The notes beneath the pieces are model-generated. The model did not search any database. It was not told the origin of the DNA and worked only from the letters and a program-made list of their open reading frames with translations. Shown here piece after piece: positions 42,608 to 51,998 of a stretch of DNA of 54,787 nucleotides (position 1 is the stretch's first letter; each line of letters opens with the position of its first letter). The DNA lies in contig JADLGL010000064.1 in the NCBI GenBank assembly GCA_020849325.1, forward strand, positions 1 through 54,787. The letters are read 5' to 3'. This stretch comes from Bauldia sp. Lineage in GTDB: Bacteria > Pseudomonadota > Alphaproteobacteria > Rhizobiales > Kaistiaceae. Made by a program: the position numbers and the translations under genes.

Positions 42608-45051
42608 TCCGCAGCCTCGAGCTGGGGGATCACCGCCATCGGCCGGAATTCGTGCGCCTCGTGGCCGGCGACGCGTTCGGCCCACGGGTCCTTCTGGTAG
42701 ACGGCCTGCGAGACCTTGAACCGGGCGATGAGGGCCGCGCGCCGCTCCGCGTCACCCGCCACCTGCTCGCGGATCACGTCGACACCGACGCGCTTCGCCC
42801 ATTTGTGGATGCGCTCGAGGTAGAATCCCTGCTCGCGGTAGAGCTGGACGAGCGCCATCGCATGGTCGAGCGCCTCGGCCTCGGTCGCGACATGGGTGAG
42901 GACGATCGTCTCCTTCACCTCGAGCCCCGCCGCGCCGGCGAAATGCACGTCGTAGCCGGAATCCACGCAGACGATGCCGATGTCCTTGCACGTCGCCTCG
43001 GCGCAGTTCCGCGGGCAGCCCGACACGGCGAGCTTGATCTTCGCCGGCGTCCACGAGCCCCACAGCGCCTTCTCGAGCTTCACGCCGAGCCCGGTCGAAT
43101 CCTGCGTGCCGAAGCGGCACCACTCGGTGCCGACGCAGGTCTTCACCGTGCGGAGGCCTTTCGCATAGGCGGCACCCGAGACCATGCCGGCCCTGTTGAG
43201 GTCGGCCCAGACGGCGGGAAGGTCCTCCTTTTTCACGCCGAGGAGGTCGATGCGCTGGCCGCCGGTGACCTTCACGGTCGGGATCGCGAACTTCTCCGCG
43301 ACATCGGCGATGGCGCGAAGCTCCTTCGGGTTCGTGAGCCCGCCCCACATCCGCGGCACGACCGAATAGGTGCCGTCCTTCTGGATGTTGGCGTGGACGC
43401 GCTCGTTGATGAAGCGCGACTGGCTGTCGTCGGCCGCCTCCTCGGGCCATGCTGCGATGACGTAGTAGTTGAGCGCCGGCCGGCACCTGGCGCAGCCGCC
43501 GGAGGTCTTCCACTCCAGCTCCTGCATCACCGCCGGGATCGACTTCAGCCCCCTGGCCGCGATCAGCCGGCGGACCTCGCCATGGCCGAAGTCGGTGCAC
43601 TTGCACATCGCCTGCGAGGCACTGGCCCGGAAGCCGTCGCCGAGCGTGGCGGCGAGGAGTCTTTCGACCAGCCCGGTGCAGGTGCCGCACGACGCCGAGG
43701 CTTTCGTGTGGGCGCGGACGTCGTCGACCGAGGTCAGTCCCTTCGCGACGACGGTGTCGACGATCTTGCCCTTGCAGACGCCGTTGCAGCCGCAGATTTC
43801 GGCGCCGTCGGCGAGCGAGGCGACCGCCGCGAGCGGATCGGCCGGGCCGTCGAGCGTCGCCATCCGGCCGTGGATCAGCGTGTCGCGGAGTTCGGCGATG
43901 TCGGTGCGGTTCCGGATGAGGTCGAGATACCAGCCGCCGTCGCCGGTATCGCCGTAGAGCACGGCGCCGATGACGCGGTTTTCCTTCAGCACCACGCGGC
44001 GATAGCGGCTCCGCGCCGCGTCGCGGAGGAGCACTTCCTGGCGGTCCTCGCCCTCGGCGAAATCGCCGGCCGAAAAGAGGTCGATGCCGGTGACCTTGAG
44101 TTTGGTGGACACCTCGGCCGCGACGTAGATCGACTCCCGCCCGGCGAGCGTCTCGCCGGCGACCTTCGCCATCTCGAAGATCGGCGCGACGAGGCCGTGG
44201 CAGACGCCGCGATGCTCGACGCATTCGCCGACGGCGAGGATGTGGGGGTCGCTCGTCCGCATGGCATCGTCGACGACGATGCCGCGGTTCACTTCGAGCC
44301 CAGCCGCTTTGCCCAGTTCGACGTTCGGCCGGATGCCGATCGCCATCACCACGAGTTGCGCCGGGAAGAAGCGGCCATCGTCGAGCTGCACGCCGGTGGC
44401 GGCGAGGCTGCCGAGGATCGCCTGCGTGTTGCCGCGCGTGACGACGCGGATGCCGCGCCGCTCCATCTCCTGCTGCAGGAGGTAGCCCGCGGCCTGGTCG
44501 AGCTGCCGCTCCATCAGAGACGGCGCGAGGTGGACGACCGTCACCTCCATGCCGCGGGCGCGGAGGCCGGCTGCGGCTTCGAGGCCAAGGAGGCCGCCGC
44601 CGATGACGACGGCGCTGCCGCCGCCCGCCGAACCGGCGAGCATCGCGTCGACGTCGTCCTGGTCGCGGTAGGTGACGACCCCCGGGAGATCGCGGCCAGG
44701 AATGCCGAGCCGGATGGGGAGCGAGCCGGCGGTGATCACGAGCCGGTCGTAAGGCGTCACCTCGCGGTCGGCTGCGGTGACGGTCTTCGCGGTCCGGTCG
44801 ATCGCGACGATCTTCCGCCCGAGGCGGAGGTCGAAGCCGTGTTCGGCGTACCAGGCCTCGGTGTGGGTGACGATGTCGGCGAAGTCCTTCTCGCCCGACA
44901 GGACGGGCGAGAGGAGGATGCGGTTGTAGTTCGGCCGCGCCTCGGCGCCGAACACGGTGACGGCATACCGCTCCGGCGCCGCCTCGATCAGCGTCTCGAG
45001 GACCCTCCCGGCGGCCATGCCGTTGCCGATGATGACGAGTCTTTCGCTCAT
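42604..45051 (-). CDS. nirB: Nitrite reductase (NAD(P)H) large subunit NirB
   Basis: NirB reduces nitrite to ammonium with six electrons from NAD(P)H. In the 815-residue product, residues 1-300 are an FAD/NAD(P) oxidoreductase (LVIIGNGMAAGR; VVIGGGLLGLEAAAGL). BFD-type [2Fe-2S] Cys lie at 420, 422, 455 and 458, with a second Cys-rich segment at 483-523. The siroheme-[4Fe-4S] site is Cys639, Cys645, Cys679 and Cys683 (CVGTEWC, GCPRNC). ATG 45051 is preferred over a GC-rich upstream extension. The first 400 residues are paralogous to NasB at 49898. It follows nasS after 255 bases and overlaps nirD. Confidence 0.96.
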   Translation of the reverse strand: MSERLVIIGNGMAAGRVLETLIEAAPERYAVTVFGAEARPNYNRILLSPVLSGEKDFADIVTHTEAWYAEHGFDLRLGRKIVAIDRTAKTVTAADREVTPYDRLVITAGSLPIRLGIPGRDLPGVVTYRDQDDVDAMLAGSAGGGSAVVIGGGLLGLEAAAGLRARGMEVTVVHLAPSLMERQLDQAAGYLLQQEMERRGIRVVTRGNTQAILGSLAATGVQLDDGRFFPAQLVVMAIGIRPNVELGKAAGLEVNRGIVVDDAMRTSDPHILAVGECVEHRGVCHGLVAPIFEMAKVAGETLAGRESIYVAAEVSTKLKVTGIDLFSAGDFAEGEDRQEVLLRDAARSRYRRVVLKENRVIGAVLYGDTGDGGWYLDLIRNRTDIAELRDTLIHGRMATLDGPADPLAAVASLADGAEICGCNGVCKGKIVDTVVAKGLTSVDDVRAHTKASASCGTCTGLVERLLAATLGDGFRASASQAMCKCTDFGHGEVRRLIAARGLKSIPAVMQELEWKTSGGCARCRPALNYYVIAAWPEEAADDSQSRFINERVHANIQKDGTYSVVPRMWGGLTNPKELRAIADVAEKFAIPTVKVTGGQRIDLLGVKKEDLPAVWADLNRAGMVSGAAYAKGLRTVKTCVGTEWCRFGTQDSTGLGVKLEKALWGSWTPAKIKLAVSGCPRNCAEATCKDIGIVCVDSGYDVHFAGAAGLEVKETIVLTHVATEAEALDHAMALVQLYREQGFYLERIHKWAKRVGVDVIREQVAGDAERRAALIARFKVSQAVYQKDPWAERVAGHEAHEFRPMAVIPQLEAAE

Positions 45052-45277
45052 TGCGCGCCTTCGTTCGCCGCACGCCGGCCGGAGCCGGAAACGTGGACCG
45101 CGGGCGCAACTGCGCCGTCGCCGGTCTGTTGTGGTTGGGATCCCCGTCGCGGGGTCGGCCGGTCTGCGGCGACCGGAAGTCGGGCTCAGGCGCGCGTGGC
45201 CGACCGGACTGTCATTGAGCGTGCGGCATGCCCCTTTTCCGCTCAAGCCGCAAAAGTGTGCATGCTGCCCAACGCTT

Positions 45278-45299
45278 CGCCTCTCCCGCGGGCGAGGCG
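45278..45299 (-). terminator. Hairpin between nasS and nirB
   Basis: CGCCTC/GAGGCG arms enclose TCCCGCGGGC, itself containing the palindrome CCCGCGGG, eight bases past the nasS stop. It may end or attenuate transcription before nirB. The rest of the 255-base gap (45052-45306) shows a second small hairpin GGCGCA/TGCGCC at 45104-45117 and no gene; a NasT antitermination leader is possible but not shown. Confidence 0.4.
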
Positions 45300-45306
45300 G
45301 GAAGGG

Positions 45307-46599
45307 CTACTTGTCCGTCGACGACACCGGGACGTCCGAGCGGATGGGAAAGCGGGCGAGGTAGGCCGAAATGTCGGCCGGATCGAACGGTCCGCCTTCG
45401 AGGAAGCCATCGGCTGCGGCGTCGCCTTCGATCCGCAGCGCATCGACCGGCCCGGCACGTTCGCCCAGCGCAGCCCGGTAGATGTCCGGCCGGAAGGCCG
45501 CCGCGGCGACGGTTGCCCCGTCCGCCGACCATGGCACCTGCCCCCAACGGACCATCTGGGCGAAGATCCAGTGCGCCTGGCTGCGCCACGGGAAATTCGC
45601 CATCCCGCGGTGGAAGGCGAGGTAGTCAGGAATCTCGCGGATCCTGCCATTCGGGTCGATCGGGAATCTCCCGGCGAGGAGCGTGCGGAACAGTACAGCC
45701 GGCGCGCCGACATAGGCCGGCAAAGCGAGGAGGTCGGAGAGTGTGCCGTGGTTGTCGGGCTCGTCGCACCACCGCGCTGCCGAATCGAGCGCGACGATGA
45801 GGCGATGCAAGGTCTCCTCATTGGCCTCGGCCCAGTCCGGCCGCACCGCGAGCACCTTCTCCGGCGATGACGGCCAGATGTCCCGCTTGGTCGCGACTAC
45901 CCGACCGACGCCGCGCTCGACGGCGATCAGGTTCCACGGCGCGTTGACGCAAAAGCCGTCGATGGCGCCGGCGGCGATCGCGTCGGCGGTGAAGGGCGGC
46001 GGCACGATCGTCATCGTCACGTCGCGATCGGGATCGATGCCGCCCGCCGCCATCCAGAAGCGGAACTCGTAATTGTGGGACGAGAACGGGTAGGTCATCG
46101 CCAAGACGAGCGGCGGTTTGCCCGCCGCAGCCCTCCGGTCGATGACCGCCCTCAGTGCGCGTGCATTCGCGAGCGAGTCCTCGCTGCCGTCGAGGCCGGC
46201 GAGATCGGCCATCTCGCGGTAGAGCGGCACCGAGAGCGTGATCGCATTGCCGCCGCGGCCGAGCATGAAGGGCGTGAACGAAGGAAACGGGTTCGAGCCG
46301 AGCTTCAGCTGCGAGGCCACCGGCATCGGCGCCAGCGCGTGTGCGACGTCGAACTGGCGGAAGGCAAGGCGGTCGCGGATGTTCGACCACGACACGTCGC
46401 GGACGAGGTCGAGCCGAAGCCCCTCGCGCTCGGCGAAACCCTGCTCTGCTGCGGCGACCAGCACCGCAACGTCCACGAGCGGCACGAAGCCGACGCGCAC
46501 GGTACGCGCTGGGCCCGCCCGCCGCATCGCCGGCCGCGGAGCAGTGGTGGCGGCGACGGTGGCGGAAGCGGGATCGTCGGGCACGAGCATGTCAGTCAT
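45307..46599 (-). CDS. nasS: Nitrate/nitrite sensor NasS
   Basis: NasS is a cytoplasmic NrtA-like protein that binds nitrate or nitrite and holds NasT inactive when they are absent. The 430-residue product shows VRVGFVPLVDVAVLVAAAEQGFAEREGL near residue 35, MPVASQLKLGSNPFPSF and DGFCVNAPWNLIAVERGVG. It lacks a signal peptide, unlike NrtA at 52917, which it otherwise parallels. ATG 46599 overlaps the nasT stop (ATGA). Its place directly after nasT and within the nas cluster supports the assignment. Confidence 0.94.
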   Translation of the reverse strand: MTDMLVPDDPASATVAATTAPRPAMRRAGPARTVRVGFVPLVDVAVLVAAAEQGFAEREGLRLDLVRDVSWSNIRDRLAFRQFDVAHALAPMPVASQLKLGSNPFPSFTPFMLGRGGNAITLSVPLYREMADLAGLDGSEDSLANARALRAVIDRRAAAGKPPLVLAMTYPFSSHNYEFRFWMAAGGIDPDRDVTMTIVPPPFTADAIAAGAIDGFCVNAPWNLIAVERGVGRVVATKRDIWPSSPEKVLAVRPDWAEANEETLHRLIVALDSAARWCDEPDNHGTLSDLLALPAYVGAPAVLFRTLLAGRFPIDPNGRIREIPDYLAFHRGMANFPWRSQAHWIFAQMVRWGQVPWSADGATVAAAAFRPDIYRAALGERAGPVDALRIEGDAAADGFLEGGPFDPADISAYLARFPIRSDVPVSSTDK

Positions 46600-47186
46600 T
46601 TCTCCAGCAGCGACGCCGCGGTCACGACGGCCTGCGCCACGTCGGAAACCTTTCGGTTCTCGCTCATCGATGCCTGGCGGAGGAGCGCGTAGGCTTGCTC
46701 CTCGCCGATCTGGCGCGTCCGCATCAGGATCCCCTTCGCCCGCTCGATGACCTTCCGGCCGGCGAGCTCTGCTTTCGTGGCGTCGAGCTCGCGCTGCAGC
46801 CGGTCGAAGGCGTTGAAGCGGCTGATCGCCATCTCGACGATCGCCTTGACGCGATCCTTCCGGAGGCCGTCGACGACGTAGGCCGAGACGCCTGCGTTCA
46901 CGGCCGCCTCGATCATGTCCTGCTCGGCCTGGTCGACGAACATCGCCACCGGGCGCGAGGCCAGTTTCGAGACCTGGAACATCTGCTCCAGCACGTCGCG
47001 GCGCGGGTTCTCGAGGCCGATGATGATGACGTCCGGGTTCATCACCATCAGGCGCCGCATCAGGCTGTCGGTCGACGAGATCACTTCGACGGCGGTCATG
47101 CCGCCCTCGCGGAGGCCATCGACGAGGATGGCGGCGCGCACGGCATTTTCTTCGATGACGGCGATGCGGAGGAAGGGTTGCGTCAT
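46596..47186 (-). CDS. nasT: ANTAR-domain antiterminator NasT
   Basis: NasT binds two-hairpin leader RNA and prevents termination of nitrate assimilation transcripts when released by NasS. The 196-residue product has a receiver-like domain (LRIAVIEENAVRAAILVDGL) and a C-terminal ANTAR domain (ELAGRKVIERAKGILMRTRQIGEEQAYALLRQASM). The phosphoacceptor Asp of receivers is Gly57 here (DVIIIGLENP), so control is by NasS, not phosphorylation. ATG 47186 is preferred over an upstream GC-rich extension. It sits 60 bases after nasA and is coupled to nasS. Confidence 0.94.
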   Translation of the reverse strand: MTQPFLRIAVIEENAVRAAILVDGLREGGMTAVEVISSTDSLMRRLMVMNPDVIIIGLENPRRDVLEQMFQVSKLASRPVAMFVDQAEQDMIEAAVNAGVSAYVVDGLRKDRVKAIVEMAISRFNAFDRLQRELDATKAELAGRKVIERAKGILMRTRQIGEEQAYALLRQASMSENRKVSDVAQAVVTAASLLEK

Positions 47187-47246
47187 GGCTGCGGTCGGAG
47201 GAGTGGCCGCTTCCGGCGCTGCAAGAACCATGCAACCCGCCCCGCG

Positions 47247-49889
47247 TCAGAACGCGCCGGTCGCGGCCGCGATCAGCTTCCGGATCTCCGGACGGCACGA
47301 ACCGCAGTTGGTCCCGGCCCGGAGCGCGACGCCGACGGCTTCGATCGTGACGCGGCCGCTCCCGATCGCGCTCGCGATCTGGTTGGTGCCGACTTCGAAG
47401 CAGCTGCAGACGATGGGTCCCCTGTCCGGCGCGGCCGATCCCGGCCGCCCCGCGAGGAAGCGCATGCGGTCGCCTGCTGTCGAGAAGGTCGTTTCGAGGC
47501 CCTGGGCGGCAAAGCTCCGGCTGACGCCATCGAGCGGATCGGGGCCGATGAACAGCGCCGCGACGAGACGCTCGCCGTCGAAGAGGGCGAAGCGGTGTCG
47601 CTCCGTCGCCGCGTCGTGGAAAGCGAGGAGTTCGTGCTCCGGCTGTGGCGAGACCAGCGCCTCGAACCACGCGCGCCATTCCGTCGGCAAGGCCGCCGCG
47701 GCGAGTTCGGCCCGGAAACCGCCGCGGGCGCGGGCGAGGGCCCAGTAGTCCGCCCGCAGCGTTGCGGGACGATCGCGGAAAACGCCGAAGCCGTACCAGG
47801 CCGCCGGGAATGGCCGCAGCGTCACGCGGCCGTCCTTGAGGGCAGGCTGACCGGAAACAGGATCGGTCACGCCGTCGACGAGTGCATCGACGCGGCTCCG
47901 GCTCGCCTGCTGCCCGGTCCAGTGGATCGGCATGAACAGGCTGCCCCGCTGGGCGCCCGAGTCGACGACGGCGCGGCCGATCGCCATGCCGCGCCGGTTC
48001 TCCACCACCGCCAGCGTGCCGGCGGCGACGCCCGCCGCGGCTGCGTCTTCGGGATGCATCTCGACGTACGGCTCGGCCATGTGCGCCGACAGCCGCGGCG
48101 ACAGGCCCGTGCGGGTCATCGTGTGCCAGTGGTCGCGGACGCGGCCGGTGTTGAGGACGAGCCGCGGGCCCGTCCCGCGCGGCGTTCCGGACGCGGGCGT
48201 CGGCACGAAGCGCGCGCGACGATCCGGCGTGAAGAAGCCGCCCTCGGCGAAGAATCGGCCGCCCACGGGGCCGCCGGCGGGCGCCGGCCACTGGAACGGC
48301 TCCAGCGCGTCGTATTCGGCTTCGCCGATGCCTGAGTACGCGCCGATGTCGAAGTCGCGTGTCCCGTCATTCCCGGCCGCCGACAGCGCCGCGTGCTCGC
48401 GGAAGATCGCCGCCGGCCCGTCCCACGCGAAGGCCTCGCCGAACCCCATTCGCTTCGCGACTTCGGCGATGATCCACCAGTCCGGCCGCGCCTCGCCGGC
48501 CGGCGCCCGGAACGGCCGCTGCCGCGAGATCCGCCGCTCGGAGTTGGTGACCGTACCGTCCTTCTCGCCCCAGCCCGCCGCGGGCAGCAGCACGTGGGCA
48601 TGCGCCGTCGTGTCGGTGTGGCGTGCGATGTCGGACACCACGACGAACGGGCAGGCGGCGAGCGCTGCCCGGACGTCGTCCGCCTCCGGCATCGAATCGA
48701 CGGGGTTGGTCGCCATGATCCACAGCGCCTTGACCCGTCCGTCGCCGACGGCCCGGAAGAGGTCCACGGCCTTCAGCCCTGCGCGTTCGGCCATATGCGG
48801 CGCATTCCAGAAACGCCCCACGAGATTGCGCGCGTCCGCATCCTCGATCGCCATGTGGGCGGCGAGCTGGTTGGCGAGCCCGCCTACCTCGCGTCCGCCC
48901 ATCGCGTTGGGCTGGCCCGTCACCGAGAACGGCCCGGCGCCGGGCCTGCCGATGCGGCCGGTGAGGAGGTGGCAGTTGATGATCGCGTTGACCTTGTCGG
49001 TGCCCGTCGCCGACTGGTTCACGCCCTGCGAATAGACCGTGACGACGCGCGGCGTGCCCGCGAACAGCCCGTAGAAGCCGTCGAGCGTTTCCTGCGGGAG
49101 GCCAGTCAGTTCAGCCGTGCCGTCGGCTAGCAGGCGCGCCGCATCGAGCGCTGCGTCCAGTCCACTGGTGTGCCGGCGAACGAAATCCTGATTCATCGCA
49201 CCGGCTTCCGCGAGGTGATTGAGAAGCCCGTTGAAGAGAGCGACATCCGAGCCGGGCCGGAGCGGCAGGTGCAGTTCCGCGCCGTCCGCCGTGTTGGTCC
49301 GCCGTGGATCGACCACGACGATCCTCGTGCCGCGCCGTTCCTTCGCGGCGAGCAGGCGCTGGTAGAGCACCGGGTGGCACCAGGCGAGGTTCGACCCGAC
49401 GAGGACCACGAGATCGGCCTCCTCGAGGTCCTCGTAGGTGCCGGGGACCGTGTCGCTGCCGAACGCCCGGCGGTGCCCGGCGACCGACGACGCCATGCAC
49501 AGTCGCGAATTGGTGTCGATGTTCGCCGAGCCGAGAAAACCCTTCATCAGCTTGTTGGCGGCGTAGTAGTCCTCGGTCAGGAGCTGGCCCGAGACGTAGA
49601 ACGCGACGGCATCCGGCCCGTGCTCGGCGATCGTCGCAGCGAACCGGGCCGCGACGAGATCGAGCGCCTCGTCCCACGCCGCGCGCCTTTCGTCGATCTC
49701 GGGATGGAGGAGCCGCTCCTCGAGGCCGACGGTCTCCCCGAGCGCCGAGCCTTTCGAGCACAGCCGGCCGAAATTGGCGGGGTGTTCCGGGTCGCCGGCC
49801 ACCGTGACGGATCCGTCCGGCCCGGGCGTCGCCAGGACACCGCAGCCGACGCCGCAATAGGGGCAGGTGGTGCGGACCGGCACGTTCAT
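47247..49889 (-). CDS. nasA: Assimilatory nitrate reductase catalytic subunit NasA
   Basis: This 880-residue cytoplasmic Mo-bis-MGD enzyme reduces nitrate to nitrite for assimilation. The N-terminal [4Fe-4S] motif is Cys9, Cys12, Cys16 and Cys44 (CPYCGVGC, GRLCSKG). Cys131 in SRLCMASSV is the Mo ligand. GVNQSATGTDKVNAIINCHLL and GRPGAGPFSVTGQPNAMGGREVGG-type cofactor segments follow. A C-terminal BFD-type [2Fe-2S] domain (CSCFEVG, CGSCRPEIRKL) is fused, as in NasC/NarB forms that take electrons from a flavoprotein. NasB lies directly upstream, eight bases away, as that partner. Confidence 0.95.
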   Translation of the reverse strand: MNVPVRTTCPYCGVGCGVLATPGPDGSVTVAGDPEHPANFGRLCSKGSALGETVGLEERLLHPEIDERRAAWDEALDLVAARFAATIAEHGPDAVAFYVSGQLLTEDYYAANKLMKGFLGSANIDTNSRLCMASSVAGHRRAFGSDTVPGTYEDLEEADLVVLVGSNLAWCHPVLYQRLLAAKERRGTRIVVVDPRRTNTADGAELHLPLRPGSDVALFNGLLNHLAEAGAMNQDFVRRHTSGLDAALDAARLLADGTAELTGLPQETLDGFYGLFAGTPRVVTVYSQGVNQSATGTDKVNAIINCHLLTGRIGRPGAGPFSVTGQPNAMGGREVGGLANQLAAHMAIEDADARNLVGRFWNAPHMAERAGLKAVDLFRAVGDGRVKALWIMATNPVDSMPEADDVRAALAACPFVVVSDIARHTDTTAHAHVLLPAAGWGEKDGTVTNSERRISRQRPFRAPAGEARPDWWIIAEVAKRMGFGEAFAWDGPAAIFREHAALSAAGNDGTRDFDIGAYSGIGEAEYDALEPFQWPAPAGGPVGGRFFAEGGFFTPDRRARFVPTPASGTPRGTGPRLVLNTGRVRDHWHTMTRTGLSPRLSAHMAEPYVEMHPEDAAAAGVAAGTLAVVENRRGMAIGRAVVDSGAQRGSLFMPIHWTGQQASRSRVDALVDGVTDPVSGQPALKDGRVTLRPFPAAWYGFGVFRDRPATLRADYWALARARGGFRAELAAAALPTEWRAWFEALVSPQPEHELLAFHDAATERHRFALFDGERLVAALFIGPDPLDGVSRSFAAQGLETTFSTAGDRMRFLAGRPGSAAPDRGPIVCSCFEVGTNQIASAIGSGRVTIEAVGVALRAGTNCGSCRPEIRKLIAAATGAF

Positions 49890-49897
49890 GGGCTGGA

Positions 49898-51187
49898 TCA
49901 GGCGGCGCGCCGCTCGGGTTCGGCCGGCGCGATGGGCTCCGAGTCACCGGGCTGCTCCGCCGCCGGCAGCTCCGCCGGAGCGTAGGCTGGTCCGAACAGG
50001 AGCGCGTCGCGGAGTTCCGCCACAGGCGTCCGCGCCTGGACGAGGTCGAGGAAGAACGCGCCGTCCGAAGTCTCGCCGTAGAGCACCGCGCCGAGGAGCC
50101 GCCCGTCTCCGATGACGAGCCGGCGGTAGACCGCCCGCGAGCGGTCGCGGAGCACGATCTCCTCGCGGCCTTCGCCACCGGCGAAATCGCCGGCCGAGAA
50201 CACGTTGATGCCGGTGACCTTCAGCTTCGTAGAAACCGTCGAGCCCCCGTAGGCAGCGCTGCCGTCGCCGGCGAGCCGGGCGGCCACGACCTTCGCCATC
50301 TCGTAGAGCGGCGCGACGAGGCCGTAGCAGGCGCCGCGGTGTTCGACGCACTCGCCGACCGCAAGGATCGCCGGGTCGCTCGTCGCGAGACCATCGTCCA
50401 CGACGATGCCGCGGTTCACCGCGAGCCCCGCCGCTTTCGCCAGCGCGACGTTCGGCCGGATGCCGACGGCCATGACGACGAGCTTCGCCGGCAGGATCGT
50501 GCCGTCGTCGAGGAGAACGCCCTCGACCCGGCCCTCGCCGACGATCGCCGCGGTGTTCGCCTTCGTCCGCACCGCGATGCCGCGGCTTTCGAGTTCGGAC
50601 CGCAGGAGCGCCGACGCCTCGGGGTCGAGCTGCCGCTCCATGATGTGCGGCGGGAGGTGCACCACCGTCACCCGCATGCCGCGGAGCGCGAGGCCCGCCG
50701 CGGCTTCGAGGCCGAGGAGGCCGCCGCCGATCACCACGGCATCGCCGCCGCCGGAGGCCGCAGCGAGCATCGCGTCGACGTCGTCCATGTCGCGATAGGC
50801 GCGGACGCCGGGCAGGTCGCGGCCCGGCACCGGCACGATGAACGGGTCCGAGCCCGTGGCGAGGAGAAGCCGGTCGTAGCGGGTCACCGAGCCGTCGGCT
50901 GCCGTCACCGTTTTTGCCGCGCGGTCGATCGCGTCGACGCGGCAACCGGCACGGAGGTCGATGCGGTGGCGCTCGTACCAGGCTGGCTGGTGGATGACGA
51001 TGTCGCGAAAACTCTTCTCGCCGGAGAGGACCGGCGACAGCATGATCCGGTCGTAGTTCACGCGGGGCTCGGCGCCGAAGATCGTCACGTCGTAACGGCC
51101 GGGAGCGGTCTCGAAGAGATGTTCCAGCGCCCGCCCGGCGGCCATGCCGTTGCCGACGACGACGAGTTTCTGCCGCACCGGAGTCAC
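49898..51187 (-). CDS. nasB: NAD(P)H-dependent electron transfer subunit NasB
   Basis: This 429-residue FAD-dependent oxidoreductase passes NAD(P)H electrons to NasA. It shows VVVGNGMAAGRALEHLFE, RPNVALAKAAGL, DAVVIGGGLLGLEAAAGLALRG and VNVFSAGDF-type motifs (here INVFSAGDFAGGEG). It matches the N-terminal 400 residues of NirB in this same window closely enough to be a paralogue, but lacks the BFD and siroheme parts. GTG 51187 lies two bases after the transporter ATPase stop. The last 35 residues are Pro/Glu-rich. Naming follows context; it could also be called an NirB-like reductase. Confidence 0.88.
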   Translation of the reverse strand: MTPVRQKLVVVGNGMAAGRALEHLFETAPGRYDVTIFGAEPRVNYDRIMLSPVLSGEKSFRDIVIHQPAWYERHRIDLRAGCRVDAIDRAAKTVTAADGSVTRYDRLLLATGSDPFIVPVPGRDLPGVRAYRDMDDVDAMLAAASGGGDAVVIGGGLLGLEAAAGLALRGMRVTVVHLPPHIMERQLDPEASALLRSELESRGIAVRTKANTAAIVGEGRVEGVLLDDGTILPAKLVVMAVGIRPNVALAKAAGLAVNRGIVVDDGLATSDPAILAVGECVEHRGACYGLVAPLYEMAKVVAARLAGDGSAAYGGSTVSTKLKVTGINVFSAGDFAGGEGREEIVLRDRSRAVYRRLVIGDGRLLGAVLYGETSDGAFFLDLVQARTPVAELRDALLFGPAYAPAELPAAEQPGDSEPIAPAEPERRAA

Positions 51188-51189
51188 CT

Positions 51190-51984
51190 CTAGGCGGCCT
51201 CCACCAGGCGGTGGCGCTCGTAGAGGAACTTCAGCACCGCGGCGCGGCAGCGGAGGTAGGTGGGGTCCGAGACGAGCGCGAGGCGGCGCCGGGGCCGCGG
51301 CAGCGGCACTTCGAGGATCTCGCCGATGTGCGCGGCCGGACCGTTGGTCATCATGATGATGCGGTCGGAGAGGAGCACCGCCTCGTCGAGGTCGTGCGTG
51401 ATCATCAGCACGGTATTGCCGAGTTCGGCGTGGATCTGCATGACCTGGTCCTGCAGATGGGCGCGGGTCAGAGCGTCGAGCGCACCGAACGGCTCATCGA
51501 GGAGAAGGACCTTCGGCTGCATCGCGAGCGCCCGCGCGATACCGACGCGCTGTTTCATGCCGCCGGAGATTTCCGCCGGGCGCCTGCCGGCCGCCTGCGT
51601 CATCTGGACGAGCTCGAGGTTCCGCATCGTCCACTCGTGGCGCTCGGCCTTCCCCTTGCCGGCCATCACCTTGTCCACCGCGAGGCGGACGTTCTGGTAG
51701 ACGGTGAGCCACGGCAGGAGCGAGTGGTTCTGGAACACCACGGCGCGGTCCGGACCGGGCGCATCCACGACCCTGTTGTCGAGGAGGACCACGCCCGTCG
51801 TCGCCGGGGTGAGCCCCGCGACGATGTTGAGCAGCGTCGACTTCCCGCAGCCGGAATGGCCGATGATCGAGACGAACTCGCCGCGATCGACGACGAAGGA
51901 GACCTGCCGCAGCACCTCGGTGGTGCTGCCGCCGCGCTCAAAACTCTTGTCGACGAGTTCGACCGAAAGGTACTTGTTCGCCAT
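51190..51984 (-). CDS. nrtD: Nitrate ABC transporter ATPase (NasD/NrtD type)
   Basis: This ATP-binding protein powers nitrate uptake with NrtB and NrtA. The 264-residue product has Walker A GHSGCGKST, the Q-loop VVFQNHSLLPWLTVYQNVRL, signature EISGGMKQRVGIARAL, Walker B KVLLLDEPFGALD and H-loop THDLDEAV. It has no C-terminal sensor domain, so it is the NrtD/NasD single-domain type rather than NrtC. ATG 51984 lies 15 bases after nrtB. Its stop is two bases from the nasB GTG. Confidence 0.93.
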   Translation of the reverse strand: MANKYLSVELVDKSFERGGSTTEVLRQVSFVVDRGEFVSIIGHSGCGKSTLLNIVAGLTPATTGVVLLDNRVVDAPGPDRAVVFQNHSLLPWLTVYQNVRLAVDKVMAGKGKAERHEWTMRNLELVQMTQAAGRRPAEISGGMKQRVGIARALAMQPKVLLLDEPFGALDALTRAHLQDQVMQIHAELGNTVLMITHDLDEAVLLSDRIIMMTNGPAAHIGEILEVPLPRPRRRLALVSDPTYLRCRAAVLKFLYERHRLVEAA

Positions 51985-51998
51985 GGGCTTGTGCCTTC

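Noticed and set aside
42652-45870. Open frame of about 1070 codons on the plus strand opposite nirB
   Set aside because: Very His/Arg/Asp-rich with no domain; it is the antisense shadow of nirB in GC-rich DNA.
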